Positions 1 through 5,153 of a stretch of 5,447 nt of DNA are shown here, piece by piece. Made by a program: the position numbers and the translations under genes. Source of the stretch: Acidobacteriaceae bacterium (GTDB lineage: Bacteria; Acidobacteriota; Terriglobia; Terriglobales; Acidobacteriaceae); NCBI GenBank assembly GCA_030049955.1, contig JASIJX010000372.1, positions 1 to 5,447 on the forward strand, read 5' to 3'. How positions within the stretch are numbered: position 1 is the first letter of the stretch; each line of letters opens with the position of its first letter. A model generated the notes under the pieces. The model made no database searches. It saw nothing but the letters and a program-made list of their open reading frames with translations, and was not told the origin of the DNA.

Positions 1-94
1 GGCTGACGGGCTGCATCTTCTTTTCTACTTCTTTGGACGGCTTCAAATTTGGTCTTTTCGCGTTCGGTTCATCGCTGCTAGAGTGCCCGCTCAT
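1..94 (-). CDS. N-terminal fragment of an unidentified protein (runs out of window)
   Basis: An ATG at 92-94 on the minus strand opens a frame with no stop to the window edge, giving 31 complete codons that begin MSGHSSSDEPNAKRPN. The visible peptide is strongly charged and lysine-rich (KPSKEVEKKMQ), with no signal peptide or membrane segment. A GGAGG lies 11 bases upstream of the ATG, a slightly long but usable spacing. It sits within the 3' arm of a small hairpin. The gene follows the 163-870 gene on the same strand after about 70 bases, so the two could be cotranscribed. No family can be recognised from so short a piece. The call rests only on the open frame, the ribosome binding site and the orientation, so it could be a chance frame. 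Confidence 0.38.
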   Translation of the reverse strand, partial: MSGHSSSDEPNAKRPNLKPSKEVEKKMQPVS

Positions 95-106
95 GCCGCT
101 CTGATC

Positions 107-149
107 CTCCGCTTAGGCGGAGTGTATCACAGTCCGCCGGAGAGGCGGA
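107..149. repeat. Two tandem GC-rich hairpins between minus-strand genes
   Basis: Two perfect inverted repeats lie 10 bases apart. The first has arms CTCCGC / GCGGAG at 107-112 and 117-122 around a 4-base loop. The second has arms TCCGCC / GGCGGA at 133-138 and 144-149 around a 5-base loop. The arms are near-identical, so the pair looks like a duplicated palindrome. They begin 13 bases beyond the stop of the 163-870 gene. Neither is followed by a T-run on the minus strand, so they are not classic intrinsic terminators. They may stabilise the 3' end of the message, act as a weak terminator, or mask the GGAGG of the next gene, which lies at the base of the 107-122 stem. Confidence 0.6.
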
Positions 150-162
150 TGTGAAGCGCAAA

Positions 163-870
163 TCATTTGAAAAGCTTCTCAAACGGAGGGAGAGTCTCCT
201 CGATGACGAAACGCGCAAGCGCATCGATAGCACCAGAGATTTCCAAGCCTTTTATTGGGCTCTCGGAAAGGGTGACAAATGCGACCATGCTGTTCGCCTC
301 CTTGATGATTCCACTCCCCGTCCTAACGGTGTAATCCACGTTGATATAAAAGCGGGGTGGATCGCCGACCGGGGCGGTAGTGGAGCCGATAGTAGCCAGC
401 AAGACTCGTCTATGCTTGTTGATATTGGTCAAGCGATCAAGGATCACTAGAGGGGCGTTCTCTTTCTCTGCATCATTCTTGCAATGATAGGGCTGCATCA
501 CGTCGATAATCGCAGCAGCCCTATTGTCTATTCCTTCCAGCCTACGCCGCTTGGTCAGGGAACTTTGATATGCCGCCAACGTGAGATCAATTGGAAAAGC
601 ATTGTGCTGGCCGGGAGTATTTCCATTTGCGATAACGAGTTCCCATATCAAATAGTCGAGCGCCGAACGAACGTTTTGAAGAAAATCTCCAACTATCAAG
701 GGAATTCGAGCTGGCACAGGGATCTTCTCTCGAAAGGCAAATGCGCCCGAATCGAGCACCATTTCTCCTGGACTCGATTTATAGTATTCGCTTAGAACTC
801 TCCCCAACTCGTCTAGATGTTCTTTTGCCCGGTATAGCTTCCAGTGCACGCTCTGAAACTTTTCAATCAT
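163..870 (-). CDS. Uncharacterised RSALDY / NKHR-motif protein (HEPN-like helical core?)
   Basis: This 235-residue protein has no signal peptide and is probably cytoplasmic. From memory it matches a widespread unnamed family of bacterial accessory genes. That family has an N-terminal helical part, a motif of the type 'N-hydrophobic-RSALDH' (here QNVRSALDY, R68 to Y73), an FPI element (here 92-94), a QPY element (126-128) and a 'DKHR'-type motif (here NINKHR, 149-154), then a beta-rich C-terminal half. The family motif R-x4-H resembles the catalytic signature of HEPN RNases. Here the histidine position is tyrosine, so HEPN activity is only a suggestion and may be lost. The ATG at 870 gives the full family-like N-terminus. 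No good Shine-Dalgarno precedes it, and a TAGAAT only 5 bases upstream could be the -10 of a leaderless message. Open frames antisense to it are judged shadows. Composition is near 50% GC. The function is unknown. Confidence 0.82.
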   Translation of the reverse strand: MIEKFQSVHWKLYRAKEHLDELGRVLSEYYKSSPGEMVLDSGAFAFREKIPVPARIPLIVGDFLQNVRSALDYLIWELVIANGNTPGQHNAFPIDLTLAAYQSSLTKRRRLEGIDNRAAAIIDVMQPYHCKNDAEKENAPLVILDRLTNINKHRRVLLATIGSTTAPVGDPPRFYINVDYTVRTGSGIIKEANSMVAFVTLSESPIKGLEISGAIDALARFVIEETLPPFEKLFK

Positions 871-1088
871 GCCGCATTCTATCGCACCTACTTGACGTGA
901 GGGGATAATTACCTTTGCAGAATCCTGTGCCGCAAGGGATTACAGGCCGGCAACAGCGCGGGCGCGCCGAATGAACCTGTTTTGCCCCTTATTGTGAAAA
1001 GCATACAGAATGCCGGGGAATTTCGGACAGATTCAGCACGGAATTTAACTTCTTTATTGTCTTGTTGTTGTCGGAGGTTTTCGGGAGG

Positions 1089-1108
1089 CCAGGGCTTGAC
1101 AGCCCTGG
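1089..1108 (-). terminator. Hairpin after the small secreted-protein gene
   Basis: A perfect 7-bp stem, CCAGGGC at 1089-1095 and GCCCTGG at 1102-1108 with a 6-base loop, begins 13 bases past the TAA of the 1122-1511 gene. The position suits transcription termination of that gene. The minus-strand sequence after the stem (CCTCCCGAAAACC) has no uridine tract, so intrinsic termination would be weak. The loop reads TTGACA, probably by chance. The rest of 871-1121 shows no supported gene or RNA. It holds a GGCGCGCC palindrome at 961-968 and an ordinary upstream region for the 163-870 gene. Confidence 0.4.
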
Positions 1109-1121
1109 GACGGTTCGGCAG

Positions 1122-1511
1122 TTACTCCGACTGAGCAGTTACCTGGAAGCGGGTGGTTCCGTCCGGAAAGAGAATCTCGAACTCCTGCAGGGATTCATAG
1201 CTCGTCTTGTGCTCGTCCTTGGTGAGCCTGGCGTGATAATCGCCGGGATTGGTGAGGGCGTGGCCTGAGGCGTAACCCCGCAACTGGTAATGCCGGTTGC
1301 CGACGGTCGCGGTCAGGATCTCGCTGCCGATGTCGGGACCAATGGCGCTGACCGAAATCCCTTCGCCGTAGCGCGATGCGGAGACGTGCAGGACGAGCGT
1401 GTATTGGCTGGGATCCGGTTTGGCCTCGGCGGCACGAGCCGAAAGGCCGGCCGCATTGAGGCAGACCCAAATGAGCGCGATTCCGGCGAGTGCCATTGCG
1501 ATCCTCTTCAT
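1122..1511 (-). CDS. Small exported protein of unknown function
   Basis: This 129-residue protein starts with a typical Sec signal peptide: basic MKR, a hydrophobic core (about residues 4-23), then a probable signal peptidase I site after Ala-Arg-Ala at 25-27. C17 is not in a lipobox, so a lipoprotein is unlikely. The mature part of about 100 residues looks beta-rich. It carries YQLRGYASG (75-83), NPGDYHARL (88-96), a YES motif (105-107) and FPDGTTRF (115-122) near the C-terminus. I recall this motif series from many small secreted proteins of Acidobacteriota; none has a known role that I can name. The ATG is supported by AGGAGA 9 bases upstream on the minus strand, embedded in an inverted repeat at 1519-1534. 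The gene diverges from tcmP, and a hairpin follows its stop. A 60-base sample is about 62% GC, like the radical SAM gene, suggesting a host backbone gene. Confidence 0.8.
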   Translation of the reverse strand: MKRIAMALAGIALIWVCLNAAGLSARAAEAKPDPSQYTLVLHVSASRYGEGISVSAIGPDIGSEILTATVGNRHYQLRGYASGHALTNPGDYHARLTKDEHKTSYESLQEFEILFPDGTTRFQVTAQSE

Positions 1512-1518
1512 GGGCGAA

Positions 1519-1534
1519 GTTCTCCTGGGAGAAC
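1519..1534 (-). promoter_or_regulatory. Inverted repeat containing the ribosome binding site of the 1122-1511 gene
   Basis: GTTCTCC at 1519-1525 and GGAGAAC at 1528-1534 are perfect inverted arms with a 2-base centre. On the minus strand the left arm includes the GGAGA that should bind the ribosome for the 1511 start codon. The arm could therefore be paired in the mRNA leader, or the palindrome could be a protein-binding operator in the divergent region. Only the symmetry and position are seen; regulation is inferred. Confidence 0.5.
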
Positions 1535-1587
1535 ATCATAAGGGCTTCCAGCCATACGTGAAACATTTGGTGCACCGAATCAGATCG

Positions 1588-1629
1588 CCTCATTTTGAGG
1601 TTGACTTTCGGCGAAGGATTGGCGAACAT
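1588..1629 (+). promoter_or_regulatory. Possible tcmP promoter with adjoining inverted repeat
   Basis: TTGACT at 1601-1606 resembles a -35 box. After a 17-base spacer comes GAACAT (1624-1629), a weak -10 match sharing three positions with TATAAT. Directly against the -35 box lies the inverted repeat CCTCA-TTT-TGAGG (1588-1600), a good position for an operator. If this promoter is real, transcription would begin near 1636, almost at the ATG at 1638. That would make the message leaderless and exclude the TTG start at 1629. The poor -10 keeps confidence low. Confidence 0.3.
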
Positions 1630-2729
1630 TGCTTCGCATGGAAGATTCGAAAGTTGAGCTCCAACACCTCAAACGCGTGTCGCGTATCAAGCACGAAATT
1701 TTGGGCCGGTACCTTCCAAGCTGGGCTGCGATTCTCGGAAGCGCATTGGACAAGCTCTATTACGTCGACTGTTTTGCCGGTCCTGGTCATTACGAATCGA
1801 ATGGGGAAGCGGTAGATGGTTCCCCAATTATCGCGGTCAAAGCGGCTAAGGCATTTGCAGAGAGGCAGGCGGCCAGAAAGCTTGGCGTCATTTTGATTGA
1901 GGATGACCCGGCGCAATTCGAACAGCTCAAGCATCGGCTGAGCTCGACTTTGCCCTATCCTGAGAACCTCAAAGTTGCGCCTCGGCTTGGCGATTCGCGA
2001 GGCGTCGTCCCGAAAGTTGTGTCCGGTATTAGGAGCCGTCAACCTGCGGCCAGCTTCTTCTTGGTCGATCCATATGGACACCCGCTTTCGATCCCTACGA
2101 TGAACGACATGCTTGCGCTACCCCGAAGCGAGTTGCTGATAAACCTTATGTGGTACCGGATCAATATGGATATGAGCAATGAAGCGGTGGCTAGCCATGT
2201 AACCGATCTCTTCAGTGACGATGATTGGACGCGACAGTCCTTCATGCATCAGCGTGGGGCTCAGAAGGAAGAGAATTTCTTGAAATATTTCTGTAGCCGC
2301 CTTTCCGCACAGTATATTTTCCCTTTTCGAATCCAATATGACGCACGCGAGGATCGCGTGGGCGGAAAAAGAACGAAGTATTATCTGATTCATGCCAGCA
2401 ACAGCCTTAAGGCCGTTCTGCTGATGAAAGAAGTCATGTGGCCGCTCGGTGACGAAGAAGGGACTTTCGATTTTTCCGGAACTGCTCAAGGCGTACTGAT
2501 CTCTGATACTCCCCAGTCAGATGAGCTTAAGGCGATATTGCTGCGGGAGTTTAGTGGCCAGCAGGTGGCATTCGACGATATTCGCGGCAGAACTTGGGAC
2601 CTTCCCTTCTTGGAAAAACACTATCGCGCAGTTGTTCACGAGCTCCGGTCCGCAGGAGTTGTCAGCGTTACGCCGGTCACATCAAAGGGGACCGGAATCA
2701 AAGGCCGGGATCTAATACGATTTCCATAG
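1629..2729 (+). CDS. tcmP: Three-Cys-motif partner protein TcmP
   Basis: This 366-residue protein matches the TcmP family, defined by association with a three-Cys-motif protein, here the next gene. The N-terminal half looks like a class I methyltransferase-type Rossmann domain. It has YYVDCFAGPG (44-53, a motif I-like glycine loop) followed by GSPIIA (64-69), an acidic strand end IEDDP (90-94), and FFLVDPYG (143-150) in the motif IV position. A central region (about 160-280) is mixed helix and strand. The last 80 residues (about 286-366) look like a winged helix, as in other family members. No catalytic activity has been shown here, and the cofactor is inferred from the motifs. The start is uncertain: TTG at 1629 has AAGGA 10 bases upstream, while ATG at 1638 is the stronger codon but lacks a well-spaced site. 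The gene is cotranscribed with the 2738 gene. Composition falls below 40% GC in places (around 2281-2340), unlike the flanking genes, suggesting acquisition by transfer. Confidence 0.92.
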   Translation: MLRMEDSKVELQHLKRVSRIKHEILGRYLPSWAAILGSALDKLYYVDCFAGPGHYESNGEAVDGSPIIAVKAAKAFAERQAARKLGVILIEDDPAQFEQLKHRLSSTLPYPENLKVAPRLGDSRGVVPKVVSGIRSRQPAASFFLVDPYGHPLSIPTMNDMLALPRSELLINLMWYRINMDMSNEAVASHVTDLFSDDDWTRQSFMHQRGAQKEENFLKYFCSRLSAQYIFPFRIQYDAREDRVGGKRTKYYLIHASNSLKAVLLMKEVMWPLGDEEGTFDFSGTAQGVLISDTPQSDELKAILLREFSGQQVAFDDIRGRTWDLPFLEKHYRAVVHELRSAGVVSVTPVTSKGTGIKGRDLIRFP

Positions 2730-2733
2730 GAGA
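2728..2733 (+). promoter_or_regulatory. Ribosome binding site overlapping the tcmP stop codon
   Basis: AGGAGA begins inside the TAG stop of tcmP (2727-2729) and ends 4 bases before the ATG at 2738. This fixes the start of the three-Cys-motif gene at 2738, although its frame is open further upstream (an ATG at 2594 lies inside tcmP). Stop codon and ribosome site overlap, so translation of the two genes is probably coupled. Confidence 0.75.
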
Positions 2734-2737
2734 AGCC

Positions 2738-3565
2738 ATGAGCGTTCAAAGCAACATCGAGTGGACAGACGCTACCTGGAACCCGGTTCGCGGATGCACA
2801 AAGATTAGCCCAGGCTGTAAGCATTGCTATGCCGAACGATTCGCAGAGCGGTTTCGCGGTGTCACTGGACACCCATTCGAGCAAGGATTTGATTTACGGC
2901 TTGTTCCGGAGAAGCTAGCTGATCCGTTGCGCTGGCGGACACCAAAGATGATTTTTGTGAACTCGATGAGTGATTTGTTTCATGAGGGAGTTTCTGACGA
3001 CTACATTAAAGCTGTCGCACAGGTAATGGTCGAGGCCTCCTGGCACACGTTCCAAGTGCTGACGAAGCGCTCTCTTAGGATGCGTGACCTCTTGAACGAC
3101 AAGCTAAGTTTTGCCGGCCACCAGAAGCACATTTGGTGGGGGGTCAGTGTGGAGGATCGCAAGTATGGGCTTCCGAGAGTGCTTCATCTGAGAGAATCCC
3201 ATGCTGCTGTCAAATTTCTTTCGATAGAACCGCTGATCGAGGATCTTGGCCAAGTAGACCTTCGAGCAATCGATTGGATGATTGTCGGCGGGGAAAGTGG
3301 TCCCGGAGCACGATCGATTGATCCACGATGGGTGAGATCACTTCGCAAGCAATGTAGAGACTCCAGGGTACGATTTTTCTTTAAGCAATGGGGCGGAGTG
3401 AGGAAACACGAGACTGGGCGAACACTAGATGGCCGAGAGTATGACGAATTCCCAGACCGTTCGCATGCGCCCGTGCCCGATAGCTCTGCTAGAACGAATC
3501 TCGTGAGCACTATTCAGAAAATTGCGTCCAGCTTCGTTCCGATCACGGCGCTCTCTGGCAATTGA
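2738..3565 (+). CDS. Three-Cys-motif protein, phage Gp37/Gp68 family (DUF5131)
   Basis: This 275-residue protein has the hallmarks of the DUF5131 (phage Gp37/Gp68) family: the opening IEWTDATWNPVRGC (7-20), then a cysteine cluster C20-x6-C27-x2-C30 followed by YAERFAERF. The cluster resembles the iron-sulfur motif of radical SAM enzymes (Cx3Cx2C) with wider spacing, so it probably holds a 4Fe-4S cluster. Further family blocks are FVNSMSDLFHE (73-83), FQVLTKR (105-111), WWGVSVED (133-140), LSIEPLIEDL (161-170), DWMIVGGESGPGARS (179-193) and FFFKQWGG (213-220). The barrel-like order of strands fits a radical SAM-type fold, by inference. About 25 residues follow the usual family end (DGREYDEFPD, 231-240) and resemble nothing known to me. 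It lies 8 bases after tcmP in one operon. The substrate and product are unknown. The stop lies 18 bases before the left copy of the 81-bp repeat. Confidence 0.93.
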   Translation: MSVQSNIEWTDATWNPVRGCTKISPGCKHCYAERFAERFRGVTGHPFEQGFDLRLVPEKLADPLRWRTPKMIFVNSMSDLFHEGVSDDYIKAVAQVMVEASWHTFQVLTKRSLRMRDLLNDKLSFAGHQKHIWWGVSVEDRKYGLPRVLHLRESHAAVKFLSIEPLIEDLGQVDLRAIDWMIVGGESGPGARSIDPRWVRSLRKQCRDSRVRFFFKQWGGVRKHETGRTLDGREYDEFPDRSHAPVPDSSARTNLVSTIQKIASSFVPITALSGN

Positions 3566-3583
3566 ATGCGATCTTCTGCCTTA

Positions 3584-3664
3584 TGTTTCAATAGAACAGA
3601 TGGCGACTCCCCGGAGATCAACGGTGCGTGGGCGGATGGTTTGGGCCCGGAGGAAGTTGCGCGA
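3584..3664 (+). repeat. Left copy of 81-bp direct repeat (start of radical SAM gene)
   Basis: This segment equals 5073-5153 at 79 of 81 positions with no gaps, in the same orientation, 1489 bases apart. The differences are at 3597 (C against A, 3 bases before the start codon) and 3605 (G against A, the third base of an alanine codon, so silent). It contains 16 bases upstream of the radical SAM start plus the first 21 codons and 2 bases of the next. Similarity stops sharply after GTTGCGCGA on the right and breaks down left of TGTTTCAATAG. Confidence 0.97.
3600..3664 (+). pseudogene. Truncated 5' end of the radical SAM gene
   Basis: Translation from the ATG at 3600 gives the same first 22 residues as the intact gene at 5089 (starting MATPRRSTVRGRMVWARRKL). 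It then leaves homology at 3665 and reads into unrelated sequence to a stop at 3753-3755. The cysteine cluster and all catalytic parts are absent, so this is a non-functional remnant or a carried gene end. The frame stays open for 51 codons, and a chimeric peptide could in principle be made, but there is no clear ribosome binding site. The only coding difference from the intact copy is silent, which points to a recent event. Confidence 0.85.
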
Positions 3665-3734
3665 ACGCGGGACCGGACCCGGAAGGCATCATTGCTTCGT
3701 TCCATCCACCGGATCGGCCGAGTTTCTGACAGTA

Positions 3735-4703
3735 TTAAAGGTTCGGCTGGCCTGAGCTCGCTGGCGAAAGAGTCTGGAGGGAATTCGCGGGAAGAGCGCT
3801 TTGCGGCTGGTCGAGATGGGCCGGATGCGTAACTGTCGCATCGATCAGCAATGCGATCCGATTCCACATGAGCGGGTCGTTTTCAATTTCGTGGTGCGGC
3901 TGATTGAAGGTGCGCACGAACCAGCTATAGTTGCTGGTTTTCACGCGTGTATGACTGTAATCCATCAGATTATTTCCGAGGATTGTGGTCTTCGCCGGGT
4001 TTGAAGCGACGATCATTGGCCGGCCATGCAGTGGACCGTGTTGTTGATAGAAGTTGATCGCTTCTGCGACGTTTGGCGAAATGATGGTGGGCTTTTGGCC
4101 GGGTTTTACGATGATGTCTATCTGGATTGTGAGAAGTACAGGGATCTGTAATCGTCCAAGCTCACGCGCAAAGGCAGCAGTCTCTGAAGCTCCCCAGCTG
4201 TGGCCATAAATTATGATTCTGGCGTTCTTCTTTTCTTGGTTCGAGACCACACCGTCATGATTTTCATCGAGAAGGCGCCGGACGTAGGACAGCGCGTCCT
4301 TTGCGTCATGATTTGAAAAAGTTCTCGCGTGAAGTTCGTCTCCGTAATGCTCGTGCAGATAAGGCGCGAAGAGGTTCTCGGGATGGTGCAAATCATGAGG
4401 GGACACAAATCCGCCGACAAAGCCGACCACAATAATTTGAGACGAAGGCGCTGAGGGCAATTTGTCAGGGGACGGCGCGCGCTGACAGACGAGTTCGAGA
4501 GCTTCAGAAGCTGCCGAAGGCAGCTTGGATTGATTGCAGACCGAGCCGGGAACCGTGCTGCGCTCGGCCGTATGGGACCCGAGCGTATGGGGCGAGGGCG
4601 CTGTGAGCGGCGATGGGAGTGTTTGGGCATCCATCACCCACGGTGCGGCACAAATTGCAGCGGCAAGGAGAGCAGTACACCGAAGCCTGAACGACAATCG
4701 CAT
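3735..4703 (-). CDS. Exported alpha/beta-hydrolase-like protein with an EF-hand-type loop
   Basis: This 322-residue protein opens with a signal peptide (MRLSFRLR, then a hydrophobic run to about residue 23, likely cleavage near MDA-QT at 24-28). A Ser/Pro-rich low-complexity stretch follows to about 89, with KLPSA repeated at 60-64 and 81-85. The core starts at IIVVGFVGGFV (90-100). G167-H-S169-W-G171 is a nucleophile elbow typical of serine hydrolases. D196 (in TIQID) and H270 or H271 (in NQPHHEIENDP) are candidate triad partners. Just before the elbow, D146-E-N-H-D-G-V-V-S-N-Q-E157 matches the 12-residue EF-hand calcium loop. I recall similar proteins (DxDHDGxxS...RIIIYGHSWG) in Acidobacteriota without known substrate. 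A second Pro/Ser-rich stretch ends the protein. C56 and C73 of the mature part could form a disulfide. A GGGGG run 2 bases before the ATG is too close to be an ideal ribosome site. The gene is bracketed by the 81-bp repeats and is convergent with the DUF5131 gene. Confidence 0.82.
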   Translation of the reverse strand: MRLSFRLRCTALLAAAICAAPWVMDAQTLPSPLTAPSPHTLGSHTAERSTVPGSVCNQSKLPSAASEALELVCQRAPSPDKLPSAPSSQIIVVGFVGGFVSPHDLHHPENLFAPYLHEHYGDELHARTFSNHDAKDALSYVRRLLDENHDGVVSNQEKKNARIIIYGHSWGASETAAFARELGRLQIPVLLTIQIDIIVKPGQKPTIISPNVAEAINFYQQHGPLHGRPMIVASNPAKTTILGNNLMDYSHTRVKTSNYSWFVRTFNQPHHEIENDPLMWNRIALLIDATVTHPAHLDQPQSALPANSLQTLSPASSGQPNL

Positions 4704-5072
4704 ATCCCCCAGTACCTGATTCCATGATTTCGTTCCTCTGCTATTGAGGACTACGGAATGAGGTGCTGTGCGACGCTTCCGGCTCCTTAGATCTTGCGAA
4801 GGCCCGCGCGAGAATTGTTCTAATGAACTGTAACCTGCAATATAGGTATGACAAATTCACGCAGAAGCATGCACTAATTCTGTATGGGTGGATTCTAGAC
4901 CTGGGCAAAGAAATCCGCAATGGCACTGTAAGAAGGTTATCTTATCCCCTTTGAACTCCGTGAGCGCGTGCGGCGCGTTCCGGTTCTTCGACCCGGGCGA
5001 CGCGGTGACCTGACCAGGCGGTGACCTGCCAAGATCGCCTCCAATTCTCATTACTGGCTATGGTTGCCTCTG
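4704..5072. other. Non-coding region between divergent genes
   Basis: About 370 bases separate the hydrolase start from the right repeat copy. Short open frames here show no family features, ribosome sites or coding bias, and I call none. It should hold the promoters of both divergent genes, but I see no convincing -35/-10 pair. Small structures include GTTC-TAAT-GAAC around 4818-4830 and the 16-base-period repeat at 5002-5028. Composition shifts from AT-rich (about 4810-4950) to GC-rich (about 4960-5040). Confidence 0.6.
5002..5028. repeat. Two copies of GCGGTGACCTG, 16 bases apart
   Basis: The 11-base unit occurs at 5002-5012 and 5018-5028, about 60-85 bases upstream of the radical SAM start. 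Each unit contains GGTGACC, an almost symmetric heptamer. Paired sites with a 16-base period upstream of a gene could bind a regulator, or could be a chance tandem duplication. Confidence 0.5.
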
Positions 5073-5153
5073 TGTTTCAATAGAAAAGATGGCAACTCCC
5101 CGGAGATCAACGGTGCGTGGGCGGATGGTTTGGGCCCGGAGGAAGTTGCGCGA
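5073..5153 (+). repeat. Right copy of 81-bp direct repeat (start of intact radical SAM gene)
   Basis: This is the partner of the copy at 3584-3664. It leads into the continuous radical SAM reading frame, so it represents the functional arrangement of the sequence. The two copies bracket 1408 bases holding only the hydrolase gene and flanking non-coding DNA. Confidence 0.97.

Noticed and set aside
151..450. Plus-strand open frame of 99 codons beginning GTG with a GGAGAGG-like sequence upstream
   Set aside because: It lies antisense within the 163-870 gene, whose product shows recognisable family motifs, and its own translation shows none. The apparent ribosome site is an arm of the 133-149 hairpin.
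901..970. Possible tRNA end or attachment site around GGGATTACAGGCCGGC
   Set aside because: I could not fold a cloverleaf or find a second copy in the window, and no integrase is present.
1195..1815. Overlapping long open frames on both strands across the secreted-protein gene and the start of tcmP
   Set aside because: Their translations are Arg/Pro-rich shadows typical of GC-rich genes. The 1122-1511 frame has a signal peptide and family motifs, and tcmP has clear family motifs.
2594..2737. Extension of the DUF5131 frame upstream to an ATG at 2594
   Set aside because: The extra 48 residues overlap the tcmP 3' end and do not resemble the family. The ATG at 2738 has a ribosome site and starts directly at the conserved IEWTDATWNP region.
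3584..3600. GTTTCAAT-like sequence recurring at 3584 and 5073, suggestive of a CRISPR repeat
   Set aside because: Only two copies occur, 1489 bases apart, and they are part of a longer 81-bp duplication that is mostly coding. There is no array or spacer structure.
3715..3730. TCGGCCGA palindrome between the convergent genes as a terminator
   Set aside because: It is self-complementary without a loop, and no T-run follows on either strand.
4763..4954. 63-codon open frame in the divergent intergenic region
   Set aside because: It has no ribosome binding site, no recognisable motif and no coding bias, and it lies where promoters are expected.
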